Assembly: GCF_014168535.1 (NCBI RefSeq)
Contig: NZ_CP060007.1
Coordinates: forward strand, 4,712,001 to 4,776,000
DNA: 64,000 nucleotides
Reading direction: 5' to 3'
Source of the DNA: Lacibacter sediminis
Lineage (GTDB): Bacteria > Bacteroidota > Bacteroidia > Chitinophagales > Chitinophagaceae
The stretch's first letter is position 1; every line of letters starts with the position of its first letter. A program made the position numbers and the translations under genes. The notes below the pieces were generated by a model. That model was not told where the DNA came from. It made no database searches and was given only the letters and a program-made list of their open reading frames with translations. This document shows positions 25,959 through 35,497 of this stretch, one piece after another.

Positions 25959-28235
25959 TTAATAGCCCAATAGTTTCAATACAATCGGTATTCCTTTTGC
26001 TGCACGTTCTTCATCAATACCTGTTTGCACTTGTTTTGTGATAATACCTGTGCCACCTGTTTTTACTTTCTCACCTAACTTCCTGCGTTCGGGTTTGGAG
26101 AATTCAGCAAAGGTTCTGCGTAACAGTGGCAGCACTTCAATAAATACTTCGTCTTCCAATTTCTCCACCCAACTGTTTACTACACTCCAGAGATCCTCAT
26201 CCAATAATAAAATGGTGCCGCTTCCTTTTAAAAAACCTTCGAGCCAGGAAGCAGCAACTGCAGCTGCTGTTGATTGCGACATGGAATAGTAAAATACTTT
26301 CACCAACTCATCACCCTGTAACAATTGATGATCGTGTAACAAGCGTGTGCAGTAACCGGCCAATACAGGTGAACTGTTTTTGTTGGCTGAAATGGCTTGC
26401 AATGTTTGTTGCCACTCTTCTTCAATTTCTTTGTGCTGTAACAACTGAACAGATTCGTTCATGCTCACAAACAAAGGCAGTAAATCCAGTGCAGCATCAT
26501 CTGCAATACCTGTACTTGCTGCAGGTAAACTGATGCAGGTGCGGGTGATCATACTCTCAACAATACCTGTTACCAGTTCTGCATCTGTTTTGCGTACGTT
26601 ACCATAACGTGTAACATTTACCAGCCCGGGTATCACAGCCATAAACTGAATCACATCCGTACCTGTTGCCGCAAGATTGTTGATTTGTGTAATGAGTTGC
26701 TCAATAGCAAGCGGAAGTTCAGCAGGCAGTGTGCGTTCCAATAAACCACATACCTCATTGAGTGATTGTGATTCCCCTGTTTTTGAAACAATGTATTTTG
26801 ATGTTGCTTCTTCAACCGTATTACCCCAGTTTCCTTTTTCAATGATCTGGATCGATAACTCCGGTTGCCATTGCAGGCGCCATTGTTCTTTAAAGGTTCC
26901 CTTGCCTGCTACATCACTTCGTTGTCCCCAATGTATGCCGAGTAACTGCAGTCGATGCAATAACACACTTCGTTCGAGATCGTTTTCTTTCCGTAAGTCG
27001 AGTGTATAATCTTTCCAATCGGCAGTGGATGGTAAACGTAATCGCTTTTGTTGTTTTTCAATATCTGTTTGAAGAGGAGGTTTGGGAATATCAACCGGTA
27101 CTTCACCGATCTTATCGCTTACAATTAATTCATCATGTACAAGTGACATACGGATCACTTCACCATTACAAATAACACTGAGTGTTGCTTCATTCAATTC
27201 TTCCAATCCTGCTTTGGGTAGATTACGCAAAGCAGCTAAAGATTCGGACAATCTTACTGCTTCCATTACATGTGCAACAGAAGTATCCATTTGTTTTGAA
27301 CGAAAGAGCTTGGCTACTTTTGCCATCCATCTTGTTCCATCATCGTATGGATAATGCCAGATATGATCATACCAACCCGGTGAGGCAATACCGGCACCAT
27401 AACCACTGTACATACTTAAGCGGTTATATGTCCACGGTACCCATGTACATTCTACTTTTACTTTCGGCAATCCTTTCAGCAGATCATTATCTTCTTTTTG
27501 TTTGGGCATGTTGAGCAAAGCAGGTGCATGCCATGCGCCACAGATAACGGCAATGTTTTGAAACATTTCTTTTTCTGCCTGTCGGATTGTTTTACGCATA
27601 TATGCTTCACGTAAACTTTCTGTGCGGTCATCCTTCGAAGGAACTTCATCACGCAATACCTGCATGGCTTCGTTTACTGCATCAAACACTTCTTCGTTTT
27701 GATGACGATGCTCAAACATATGCTCCCACCATTTCTCTCCATCATCATAACCTGCCGCTTCTGCTAAATAAGAAACAGGATCTTTCCTTATGATCACTAT
27801 GGGTTCAGCTTCATTATTGCTGATGCTGTAATTGTTGATTGTATCAATGGTATCTCCTTCATCCTTTTCATCCGACGCTGCCTGTTGTTCTGCTGCTTTC
27901 TTTTCCTCTTCTGCATCAAGTGCAAACTGGTGTGCAGCAGGCAGATCCATGAAGCGGACATGAATATTATTCTTTCGTGCATAGAGAATGGCTTGCCACT
28001 CAGGTGAAAATTCTGCAAACGGATAAAAGGAAGAATGTTTGGTATTATCGGGTTGAAAACAAAGAATGGCCACCGGTGGTTTTAAATCGCTGTGCGATAC
28101 CCATTGCAAAACAGGATCAGCATCTGGCGGACCTTCCACCAAAACAATATCCGGTTTTGTTTTCTCCAAAAACTCTTTTACGTTTCTGGCAGAACCCGGA
28201 CCATGATGTCGTATACCAAGAATATGTATTGCCAT
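25959..28235 (-). CDS. DUF5682 family protein
   Basis: 758 residues. Seen: an N-terminal MAIHILGIRHHGPGSAR and VLVEGPPDADPVL, the recognisable start of DUF5682, which resembles the TraB/GumN/EreA-like fold built around paired His and Glu residues. A second conserved block is NIAVICGAWHAPAL near residue 230. The rest is long and helical. Known: DUF5682 occurs beside MoxR and VWA genes in many bacteria; its biochemical role is not established. The gene starts 22 bp after the MoxR stop. Inference: enzyme or effector of a MoxR-VWA system. Confidence 0.82.
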   Translation of the reverse strand: MAIHILGIRHHGPGSARNVKEFLEKTKPDIVLVEGPPDADPVLQWVSHSDLKPPVAILCFQPDNTKHSSFYPFAEFSPEWQAILYARKNNIHVRFMDLPAAHQFALDAEEEKKAAEQQAASDEKDEGDTIDTINNYSISNNEAEPIVIIRKDPVSYLAEAAGYDDGEKWWEHMFEHRHQNEEVFDAVNEAMQVLRDEVPSKDDRTESLREAYMRKTIRQAEKEMFQNIAVICGAWHAPALLNMPKQKEDNDLLKGLPKVKVECTWVPWTYNRLSMYSGYGAGIASPGWYDHIWHYPYDDGTRWMAKVAKLFRSKQMDTSVAHVMEAVRLSESLAALRNLPKAGLEELNEATLSVICNGEVIRMSLVHDELIVSDKIGEVPVDIPKPPLQTDIEKQQKRLRLPSTADWKDYTLDLRKENDLERSVLLHRLQLLGIHWGQRSDVAGKGTFKEQWRLQWQPELSIQIIEKGNWGNTVEEATSKYIVSKTGESQSLNEVCGLLERTLPAELPLAIEQLITQINNLAATGTDVIQFMAVIPGLVNVTRYGNVRKTDAELVTGIVESMITRTCISLPAASTGIADDAALDLLPLFVSMNESVQLLQHKEIEEEWQQTLQAISANKNSSPVLAGYCTRLLHDHQLLQGDELVKVFYYSMSQSTAAAVAASWLEGFLKGSGTILLLDEDLWSVVNSWVEKLEDEVFIEVLPLLRRTFAEFSKPERRKLGEKVKTGGTGIITKQVQTGIDEERAAKGIPIVLKLLGY

Positions 28236-28257
28236 TGAATGAGCTGCTGATTATTGA

Positions 28258-29340
28258 TTAGATGCCAAGATCTCGACAAGCCCTGTAAATATCTTTCCAT
28301 TCATCTCTCGGCTTTACCACCGTTTCTAAATATTCCTGCCATACAATTTTATCCTGTACCGGATCTTTTACCACAGCACCAATAATACCTGCAGCCAGAT
28401 CATTTGCTTTTAATTGTCCATCTCCAAAGTAAGCAGCCATTGCTAATCCGTTATTCACAACAGAAATAGCTTCTGCTGTACTGAGGGTACCACTGGGCAT
28501 TTTAATTTTTGTCTTACCATCCATGGTAACACCACTTCTCAATTCACGAAAGATGGTGACAATGCGACGGATCTCCTGCAACGCAGGTGGCTCTGCAGGC
28601 AACTCCATAATTTTTTCAAAACTTTCAACCCTGCGTTTTACAATATCAATTTCTTCATCCATTGAATCAGGCACAGGAAGGATCACCGTATTAAAACGTC
28701 TTTTTAATGCACTGCTCAATTCGTTTACACCTTTATCTCTGTTGTTGGCAGTTGCAATTACATTAAAACCTCTTACTGCCTGTACTTCTGTATTTAACTC
28801 AGGAATAGGTAATGATTTTTCTGAAAGAATTGTGATCAATGCATCCTGCACATCAGCACCAATACGTGTCAACTCTTCAATACGTACAATCTTACCATCT
28901 TTCATTGCACGCATCACCGGTGTTTCCACCAATGCTTTTTCAGTTGGACCTTCTGCCAATAACCGTGCATAGTTCCAGCCATAACGAATCGCTTCTTCAC
29001 CTGTACCTGCTGTTCCTTGTACAATTAATGTTGAATCGCCACTGATAGCAGCCGCTAAATGTTCACTCACCCAACTCTTGGCAGTACCGGGCAAACCATA
29101 TAATAACAATGCACGATCGGTTGTTAATGTAGCTACGGCAATTTCCATCAGTCGCTTGTTACCGATATACTTCGGTGTTACTTCAAAACCATTTTTCAGT
29201 TTACCGCCGATGAGGTAAGTAACTGCCGATTGTGGAGACAGATGCCAGTTAGCAGGTCGTTTATCCTGATCTTGTTTCCGTAACTCTTCCAGTTCCAATG
29301 CGTATAATTCTTCTGCATGTTGACGTAAGATGGTTGCCAT
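28258..29340 (-). CDS. MoxR-family AAA+ ATPase (SWIM/DUF5691 operon)
   Basis: 360 residues. Seen: Walker A LYGLPGTAKSWVSEH, Walker B-type region DGKIVRIEELTRIGADVQ, sensor FNVIATANNRDKGVNEL followed by ALKRRFNTVILP with the arginine finger region. All core elements look intact. Known: MoxR ATPases remodel or mature protein complexes with VWA partners. The gene lies 10 bp after DUF5691 and 22 bp before DUF5682. A second, clearly different MoxR is at 45576-46730, so the two belong to separate systems. Confidence 0.92.
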   Translation of the reverse strand: MATILRQHAEELYALELEELRKQDQDKRPANWHLSPQSAVTYLIGGKLKNGFEVTPKYIGNKRLMEIAVATLTTDRALLLYGLPGTAKSWVSEHLAAAISGDSTLIVQGTAGTGEEAIRYGWNYARLLAEGPTEKALVETPVMRAMKDGKIVRIEELTRIGADVQDALITILSEKSLPIPELNTEVQAVRGFNVIATANNRDKGVNELSSALKRRFNTVILPVPDSMDEEIDIVKRRVESFEKIMELPAEPPALQEIRRIVTIFRELRSGVTMDGKTKIKMPSGTLSTAEAISVVNNGLAMAAYFGDGQLKANDLAAGIIGAVVKDPVQDKIVWQEYLETVVKPRDEWKDIYRACRDLGI

Positions 29341-29350
29341 AATGATGTAT

Positions 29351-30841
29351 TTAAGCGGTAAAGTTTGTTATGATTTGATTTTTTAAGTTGAGCAGTTTCA
29401 CTAAATACTCTTTCGTTTTATTCCAGCTGTTCTGTTGGTATTCTTCTGCAGGTATAATCAAACCCAGTTCTTTTTCAATAGCAGAAGGGATGCGTTCAAT
29501 ATGTTGACTAAAGAATGATCGTGTATAATGATAAGGATTATTTGCAGCGTGCGTTAAAATCTTTTTTGTCATTTCAATACTCCATTCCCTCTTGAATTCA
29601 ACAGCATAACGAATAATGGCATCTGCATGATCGGCAAATGAACGGTTTGAATAATATTCCTGTTGCTGTGCCGGCAACATCGGGATCAGATCAATATAAA
29701 ACGTACTGCAATACTGCATCATAAACACTGCCCATTGATGCTGTTTGAATTGCAACGTAGCCAGAACTAATGCCGTGATCATTTTTTTACCCGTGGTATC
29801 TTTCTCAAACAACTCGATGATCTGTTGGGGCGATTTACCTAACTGCTGCTCCCAAAATGTTGGTGGCACAAACTGTATGAGTTGATAAATGATAAACTCA
29901 TCGTCGCTAAACTCTTTACTGTTACTGCTCAGCTTTTCAATTCCCGATTTGAATATTTCGGGATCAATATCTGCAGGCACCTGAAACGAAAGTGAGGTCT
30001 TACTCATCATGCCCAACAATGCCTTTTCTGTTTTTAGGGTCACAGCTTTTTGTAACACATTCATGTATTGTTGCACTAATCCAGAGCCGGGAATCTGCTT
30101 TAATAATTTCAGTGCTTCTTCTTTTACTTTCTTACTCTTTTCGTTTTGTAGTGATTCAAGAAACAAAAGATCATCATTGCTGACATTGATTGACAGTATT
30201 TCTAAAAAAGCAACTTTTGTTGCTGCATCTTCCTGTGCCCATGTTTGTTCAAGTAAAACTCTTGCAGCAGCAGGATCAACAGAGCGTAATTCAGTAAGTA
30301 CAGCTTTGCGTTGATCTGTTGTACCTGTATTCCAAAGTTCTTCCTGTGATTGCGATACAGAAAAATTCCACTCCGGATTAAACTGGCATAACCATTCGCC
30401 ACGTTTACCTGTACAAGGTGCGATGGCGGCTCGTAGTTGTTTATATTGTTTGCCGATTGCAAATAAAGAGGGAATCATTTCTGGCGATACCAACCTGTTT
30501 GCCTTTGCACAGGCTGTTAACCATAACTGTAACAACGATTGACTTTCTTCAAACAGGATATCCTTTAACACCTGCATGGCTGCAGGACTGCAGTATTGTT
30601 TTTCTTCAGCAGGTGCCTGTTCAATGCCAACGGTTTCCTTTTTCAATGGCAGCACAGCGCATTGACGATAGTTATACGTGAGTGATGCCAGTTGCAGAAA
30701 CTTCTCTTCCTTATCAATCGTTGTATTTTCTGTAATAACAGCGGCTGCTCCGGCAAGTGTTGGCACAAGCTCTTCCACACCGATCATTTTTTTATCGGTG
30801 CCCATCATTGCCGTGTGTATAATCTTATTCCATGCTTCCAT
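29351..30841 (-). CDS. DUF5691 family protein
   Basis: 496 residues. Seen: the N-terminus EAWNKIIHTAMMGTDKKM and the block ASLTYNYRQCAVLPL match my memory of DUF5691. The middle is helical and repeat-like (ARVLLEQTWAQEDAATKVAFLEIL, then NEKSKKVKEEALKLL), suggesting a HEAT-type solenoid. No catalytic motif visible. Its stop lies 10 bp before the MoxR gene and its start 18 bp after the SWIM gene. Inference: scaffold in the MoxR-VWA complex. Confidence 0.75.
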   Translation of the reverse strand: MEAWNKIIHTAMMGTDKKMIGVEELVPTLAGAAAVITENTTIDKEEKFLQLASLTYNYRQCAVLPLKKETVGIEQAPAEEKQYCSPAAMQVLKDILFEESQSLLQLWLTACAKANRLVSPEMIPSLFAIGKQYKQLRAAIAPCTGKRGEWLCQFNPEWNFSVSQSQEELWNTGTTDQRKAVLTELRSVDPAAARVLLEQTWAQEDAATKVAFLEILSINVSNDDLLFLESLQNEKSKKVKEEALKLLKQIPGSGLVQQYMNVLQKAVTLKTEKALLGMMSKTSLSFQVPADIDPEIFKSGIEKLSSNSKEFSDDEFIIYQLIQFVPPTFWEQQLGKSPQQIIELFEKDTTGKKMITALVLATLQFKQHQWAVFMMQYCSTFYIDLIPMLPAQQQEYYSNRSFADHADAIIRYAVEFKREWSIEMTKKILTHAANNPYHYTRSFFSQHIERIPSAIEKELGLIIPAEEYQQNSWNKTKEYLVKLLNLKNQIITNFTA

Positions 30842-30859
30842 TATTCAATGCTGTATCGC

Positions 30860-32197
30860 TTATTGTAGTAGTTTATATTCATCGTGCAGCCAAACACCAA
30901 CTGCTTCGTATTGATCTTCCCGTCCGATCAACGCCATGTCTAATGCTTCGCCTCCGCTGATCGCTAACAGCTTCCAGATGTAACGTTGTTCGTTTTTCAA
31001 CAACATCATTTTCTGTTCTGCATCCTGCAACCACCATTGCTGATTGTATTGTACGGGTTTTAATTTGCTGATGAGATAAGGTCGTTCCCCTCTTACAGGC
31101 AACTGACTGTTTAATGTTGTTTCTGCAGCCAACACTTCATCCCAGTTTTGATAACCGCTGAAACTTGCTTTCATGGTTGAAGCAATCTGTCGTTTTACAA
31201 TTGCTCGTAAAGGAGAAACAGAAGGAAAGAATACCAACTCTGCCTGTACAAATATTCCCGGTGTGAACGTTAATTGACCTCCTTGTCCACGAACGATGAA
31301 CTGTAAGATCAATGCATATTGTTTCGATGCAGTGCCATATAACCAATAACGTTCGGTGGTAATATTATCTACTTCTGAAGTTTGTTTTGCTAATACAAGC
31401 CATGTATCGGTTACACCTGTTTGTTCTTTTAACTCTTCCTGGTTTTGTGTAAAGCCGATCCATGTGCGGATGTCTTGCTGCAAGGTTTCATCCAGGGATG
31501 CTGTATTCTGAAATGCTTTCGTGGCAAGATAGATGACAGCTAACTGATCCATGAACTTACTCTGCCAGCCTTCTGCATAAAAGTTGATCTCTCCTAATGA
31601 ACGCACCATGCCTGCCAAGCCTGGCGCCTGCGCATCCACCATTCGCTTTGCCATATTTTCAAACCAAAGCGATCCCTTGTCGGGCATGGTTAAGATGCCG
31701 TTCCGTACAATATCCTTCAACCACAATTGTAATTCATCAATACCATCAGTTACTTTCAGCTCACGTGCCTGTGTGCGTTTTGCTCTTGCCGCTTCATCAA
31801 CAGGTTTCTCTTCTTTCTCTACTTGTTTCTCTTTCTTCTCAACACGTTTACTGATCCAGTCTTCTACCCATGCAGGCATTGTTGAAGTGCTGAAATCATT
31901 TGGCTGACGGGCATTGTACAGCAACAATCCTAATCCATGTTTGCAAGGAAATTTTCTGCTGGGGCAGGAACATTTGAAGGCAATATTCTGCAGATCGATT
32001 TGTGTTTGATAGGGCTTACTGCCACTTCCCTGACACTCGCCCCACAATGCCTGTTCGTTAGCGCCTTTGCTTACCCATTTGGATGGGTTCGCTAAATCCT
32101 TTCCTGATTTTTTGGAAGACTCATCGGGGGCAAGATTAAATATTTGTTCTTCGGTGAATTGCAAGAGGAAAAATTTGAGGTTTAAATATATCGACAA
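30860..32197 (-). CDS. SWIM zinc-finger protein
   Basis: About 445 residues. Seen: a SWIM finger near residues 73-90 (FKCSCPSRKFPCKHGLGLLL, a CxC...CxH arrangement), then charged linkers and a long helical/beta region. No ATG lies near the expected N-terminus: the frame opens with TTG at 32197, and a second TTG at 32164 would begin QFTEEQIFNLAPDE, close to how related proteins start. The true start is therefore uncertain. Known: SWIM domains bind DNA or proteins. It is the first gene of the SWIM/DUF5691/MoxR/DUF5682/VWA operon. Confidence 0.82.
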   Translation of the reverse strand: MSIYLNLKFFLLQFTEEQIFNLAPDESSKKSGKDLANPSKWVSKGANEQALWGECQGSGSKPYQTQIDLQNIAFKCSCPSRKFPCKHGLGLLLYNARQPNDFSTSTMPAWVEDWISKRVEKKEKQVEKEEKPVDEAARAKRTQARELKVTDGIDELQLWLKDIVRNGILTMPDKGSLWFENMAKRMVDAQAPGLAGMVRSLGEINFYAEGWQSKFMDQLAVIYLATKAFQNTASLDETLQQDIRTWIGFTQNQEELKEQTGVTDTWLVLAKQTSEVDNITTERYWLYGTASKQYALILQFIVRGQGGQLTFTPGIFVQAELVFFPSVSPLRAIVKRQIASTMKASFSGYQNWDEVLAAETTLNSQLPVRGERPYLISKLKPVQYNQQWWLQDAEQKMMLLKNEQRYIWKLLAISGGEALDMALIGREDQYEAVGVWLHDEYKLLQ

Positions 32198-32226
32198 ACT
32201 AAAAACAACCCAACAAGATTGCAGGA

Positions 32227-32793
32227 TTATTTACGAGTAGTCAATTCAAAGCTTTCAATAAAATAGCTATCTAAGATTGATTTTTTTACTTCAAGTTTTA
32301 TAACATATGAACTTTTTAGTTGCTGCAAATCATATCCAGCTACAGAATAGTACTTTGAATATCTTTTATCCAGGAAAATAAACGAGATTTTGTCATAGCC
32401 AATCGTATTGACGCTCTTTATTCTGCAGTCATAATACTCGGAATCAGAAGAAGTTGCGCTTTGTGCAATAAGAAGATTAATTGGTACTCGTAACGCAAAT
32501 TGAAAAAGACCTGAAAAAAAGATAATGCCTACAACAAATCCCAAGACATAAAATTTATCCCGAAACTTACGTAAATAGTATTCTTTATATTTTCTGTAAC
32601 GGATATATATGAAGACTATAATAACCAAAAATGAAAACATCAAGCAACCCAGCGACAAAAATCGGGGGAAATTTAGAACTTTGCTGTTTGTTAGCTGGTA
32701 TAAAAAAACAATAAATGCCGATATTAGATAGAGCCATCTGCGCTTAAGCAGCCGAGCAATAAATACATCCTTTCTAAATTTATCATTTTTCAT
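32227..32793 (-). CDS. Three-helix membrane protein of unknown function
   Basis: 188 residues. Seen: hydrophobic segments at about residues 19-36, 47-64 and 83-103, a basic loop between the second and third (RYRKYKEYYLRKFRDK), and a C-terminal soluble domain of about 80 residues with beta-type pattern. No family recognised. It lies between the SWIM gene (29 bp) and the multi-pass protein of the polyamine operon (15 bp), on the same strand, so it may be the tail of the polyamine operon. Confidence 0.6.
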   Translation of the reverse strand: MKNDKFRKDVFIARLLKRRWLYLISAFIVFLYQLTNSKVLNFPRFLSLGCLMFSFLVIIVFIYIRYRKYKEYYLRKFRDKFYVLGFVVGIIFFSGLFQFALRVPINLLIAQSATSSDSEYYDCRIKSVNTIGYDKISFIFLDKRYSKYYSVAGYDLQQLKSSYVIKLEVKKSILDSYFIESFELTTRK

Positions 32794-32808
32794 TACTCAT
32801 CAATTGGG

Positions 32809-33903
32809 TTAACCTTCATTGTTCCATTTAAACTCGTCCTTTTTTATTTTCCAGATAAAGCCATCGAGGATATAATGCGTAATCTGCGGAAGTGCAAGCA
32901 GCGGAACAACAAAACTTAACAGAGTATCATTCAGCTCAGGCAAACGCATTTTACTGATACCAAAAACAGCGGCATGTTCTTTCCACACAAAAGCATCCCA
33001 TATTCCTTCTTCGAAATAAGCAAAGAGAAATAACAAGCCAAGGAAAACAACCACGCCATATTTGCTGAATACAATTTTGAGAAAACGTGAACCTCTGCCT
33101 GGTTGCAGATAATTCTTTTGCCCGTAGATCCATACTAATGCCATGTACGGAATACCATGACTCACTACATTCAATACGGTGAAAGCCATATCACCATTGA
33201 AATACACAATGCCAAAATACCAGGAAAGAAGAGTGCCTGCTACGATAGCTAGCTTTGGAAAATTGACTTGCTTTGTCAATATCCATCTTCTTCCTTCATA
33301 CAAAATGTAAAACCCAATAACCAGAATATATAACACTGTACTCAACTTCAACAGGAATGGTGATTGCAGGTACACAAAATCATTCTCTATAAACCAGTTG
33401 AAATTTCGTGGGCCACTCAAATGCCAATAAATGAGCGGATAAAGTGTAGCATAGTAAATAGCAATGCGATCGATCCAGACAGAAAGTTTTGTACTTGCTT
33501 CTTTACGACTGTACACCCGCATAAACCCGTATTGCTGCCGTATGAAATGAAACACCGCTGTATATGCCAATAATCGCCAGAATAACTGGCTGCTGATGGA
33601 ATAGGCCATCACTGCAATTACAAAACCAATAAAAGGAATGGCAATAAGAATTGAACGTTGTTTGCTGAATGCCTGCGGATCGAAATAAGTTCGGTAAAGA
33701 GTGCTGTACACATGTGCCACATCAATCAATAATACCAACACTACCCAGCCCGCATCGGTAACGCCCTCCTTATTTTGAAATACGGACGGGAATAAGAATA
33801 CCAGTAACAAACTTGCAAAAGGAGGAAGTAAGATGAACAGGATGTCAACCATCGGTCGGCCAATCCATGGTTGTTGTTTAAAAAAGGTTTTACTATGCCA
33901 CAT
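32809..33903 (-). CDS. Multi-pass membrane protein with conserved-looking histidines
   Basis: 364 residues with about nine hydrophobic segments. Seen: histidines placed near membrane ends, DVAHVYSTLYRTY, AVFHFIRQQYGFMR, NVVSHGIPYMA and LPQITHYILDG, which could be a metal site of the kind found in membrane desaturases or hydroxylases; this is inference. Its start overlaps the stop of the FAD amine oxidase gene by 11 bp, so translation is coupled. Inference: a membrane partner, possibly enzymatic, of the polyamine operon. I cannot assign a named family. Confidence 0.6.
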   Translation of the reverse strand: MWHSKTFFKQQPWIGRPMVDILFILLPPFASLLLVFLFPSVFQNKEGVTDAGWVVLVLLIDVAHVYSTLYRTYFDPQAFSKQRSILIAIPFIGFVIAVMAYSISSQLFWRLLAYTAVFHFIRQQYGFMRVYSRKEASTKLSVWIDRIAIYYATLYPLIYWHLSGPRNFNWFIENDFVYLQSPFLLKLSTVLYILVIGFYILYEGRRWILTKQVNFPKLAIVAGTLLSWYFGIVYFNGDMAFTVLNVVSHGIPYMALVWIYGQKNYLQPGRGSRFLKIVFSKYGVVVFLGLLFLFAYFEEGIWDAFVWKEHAAVFGISKMRLPELNDTLLSFVVPLLALPQITHYILDGFIWKIKKDEFKWNNEG

Positions 33904-35494
33904 ACTGCATTACTTTTCTAGCGGCTTCCAATCCCTGGTAAAAGCCTTCTTCAAAAATACTGATGCCCGCATTATCGGTATGGGCAAAATGAATACAATC
34001 ATCAATTGACGAAGCCAGTTCTTTTCGCAAGAGGCCATGTATAATTCCGGGAACAGGTTGAACCATTGCATGCCCCCACAAAGTGATATTAATTTCTTTT
34101 GCTTTCTTTTCAATATCGGGATGAACAATTTTTAAATCTTGAATGATTTGCGTTGACCATTCATCATGCGTTTTCTCATGTGCTTTTTTTCGGTCTTCTA
34201 CCGTTTGCGTACTCGTAAGAGGCAAATAGTAGGTAAGGTTTTTTACAGGTATATTCTGCTGTAAAAGTTGATGTGTTGCGTTTACATAGCCTAGTGATGC
34301 GCTGCCATAAATAACATTATCCCAACTTAAGGTTTCGCCTGATCGTTCTTCCAAAGTGTCGGTTACAATATTCGCCACCATCCAGGGAGCATATCGAAAG
34401 TTGCTCTTTACTTGTTCAATCCGCTGTTCATCTTTCAGCAAACGGGCTGCCACAAATTGAGGAATGGCGATGATGCACTGAGTCGTAGTTATTTCTTTGA
34501 GTTGTTTGTTCTTTACATCGTAATAGTGGATGATTACATTCTTTCCTGCTTTCTCCACTTTAGTTACCAACGATTCTGTACGCACAAAATCATACACGTC
34601 TTTACTTAATTGTTGAATAAGGAATCCATTGCCTTCGGGCCAGGTAAGCACATCGCTGTAATCGGCGTTCGCTGCTTTCCCTTTTCGTCCTGCGAAATAA
34701 TGAATGCCTGCCCATGCGCTGCAGAGATGATGTGGTGTGCCAAAATCATCTCTTGTACAATAGTTCACATACCAATGTAAATACTCGCTGGTATAATTAT
34801 TCAGCAGTAACCATTCTTTCATAGTAAGCGTATCGAGCTTTGTATAAACAGCATCAATGCTTGACTGATTAACAGGTATAGCAAATGCATCTTTTCCATC
34901 GTTTCCTTTCGCCATGCGAAACTCCTTCATCTGTGCAAGAAAACGTTCAATCTGTTTCAACTCCTTTGTAGGAACGCCGTATTGCGGAATTAATCCTTCC
35001 TGCCATCTGCCATTAATGTATAAACGTTCTTCCGGATCAAAACATAAATACGCATCGTTATAAACAGGTAAGTTATCTGCATTGAAGTCTGTAATAACAT
35101 CTGCAGTTTTTAAAAAATCTATGTATTCTTTCAAGTCATTATTCGGAATAGGAACATAATGTGCCCCAAATGGAAAAGCCGAAATGGAATTAGAACCATT
35201 AGCTGCATTACCACCTATATGCTTTTCTAATTCTAAAATGATAATGTCATTAATACCTTGTTGTTGCAGGTGTCTTGCTGCCGATAACCCACTTACACCA
35301 GCCCCAATAATCACCACTTGTTTTTGTTCGGTTGAGGATGGTGCTGCAAACTTCTTATCACGCAACAAATGACCAACAGATGAAGAAGCACCAAGTATGG
35401 AGCCTTTAATTTTTGTTTTACGATTACATGAACTTACCACTGCAGCTATACCTGTTGCAGCAACACCCACTTGTATAAAATCTCTGCGGTTCAT
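33893..35494 (-). CDS. FAD-dependent amine oxidase-like protein with Tat/lipoprotein signal
   Basis: 533 residues. Seen: an N-terminal MNRRDFIQVG twin-arginine start and a lipobox-like VSSC, then the dinucleotide fold VVIIGAGVSGLSAARHL, an acidic strand end (ILELEKHIGGNA), and a C-terminal HTDNAGISIFEEGFYQGLEAA FAD motif. This is the pattern of flavin amine oxidoreductases. Known: such enzymes oxidise polyamines or other amines. It sits 3 bp after a membrane aminopropyltransferase and in the same operon as SpeD. Inference: oxidises the polyamine product, or a polyamine-modified molecule, outside the cytoplasm. The exact substrate is not visible. Confidence 0.85.
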   Translation of the reverse strand: MNRRDFIQVGVAATGIAAVVSSCNRKTKIKGSILGASSSVGHLLRDKKFAAPSSTEQKQVVIIGAGVSGLSAARHLQQQGINDIIILELEKHIGGNAANGSNSISAFPFGAHYVPIPNNDLKEYIDFLKTADVITDFNADNLPVYNDAYLCFDPEERLYINGRWQEGLIPQYGVPTKELKQIERFLAQMKEFRMAKGNDGKDAFAIPVNQSSIDAVYTKLDTLTMKEWLLLNNYTSEYLHWYVNYCTRDDFGTPHHLCSAWAGIHYFAGRKGKAANADYSDVLTWPEGNGFLIQQLSKDVYDFVRTESLVTKVEKAGKNVIIHYYDVKNKQLKEITTTQCIIAIPQFVAARLLKDEQRIEQVKSNFRYAPWMVANIVTDTLEERSGETLSWDNVIYGSASLGYVNATHQLLQQNIPVKNLTYYLPLTSTQTVEDRKKAHEKTHDEWSTQIIQDLKIVHPDIEKKAKEINITLWGHAMVQPVPGIIHGLLRKELASSIDDCIHFAHTDNAGISIFEEGFYQGLEAARKVMQYVA

Positions 35495-35497
35495 TCG

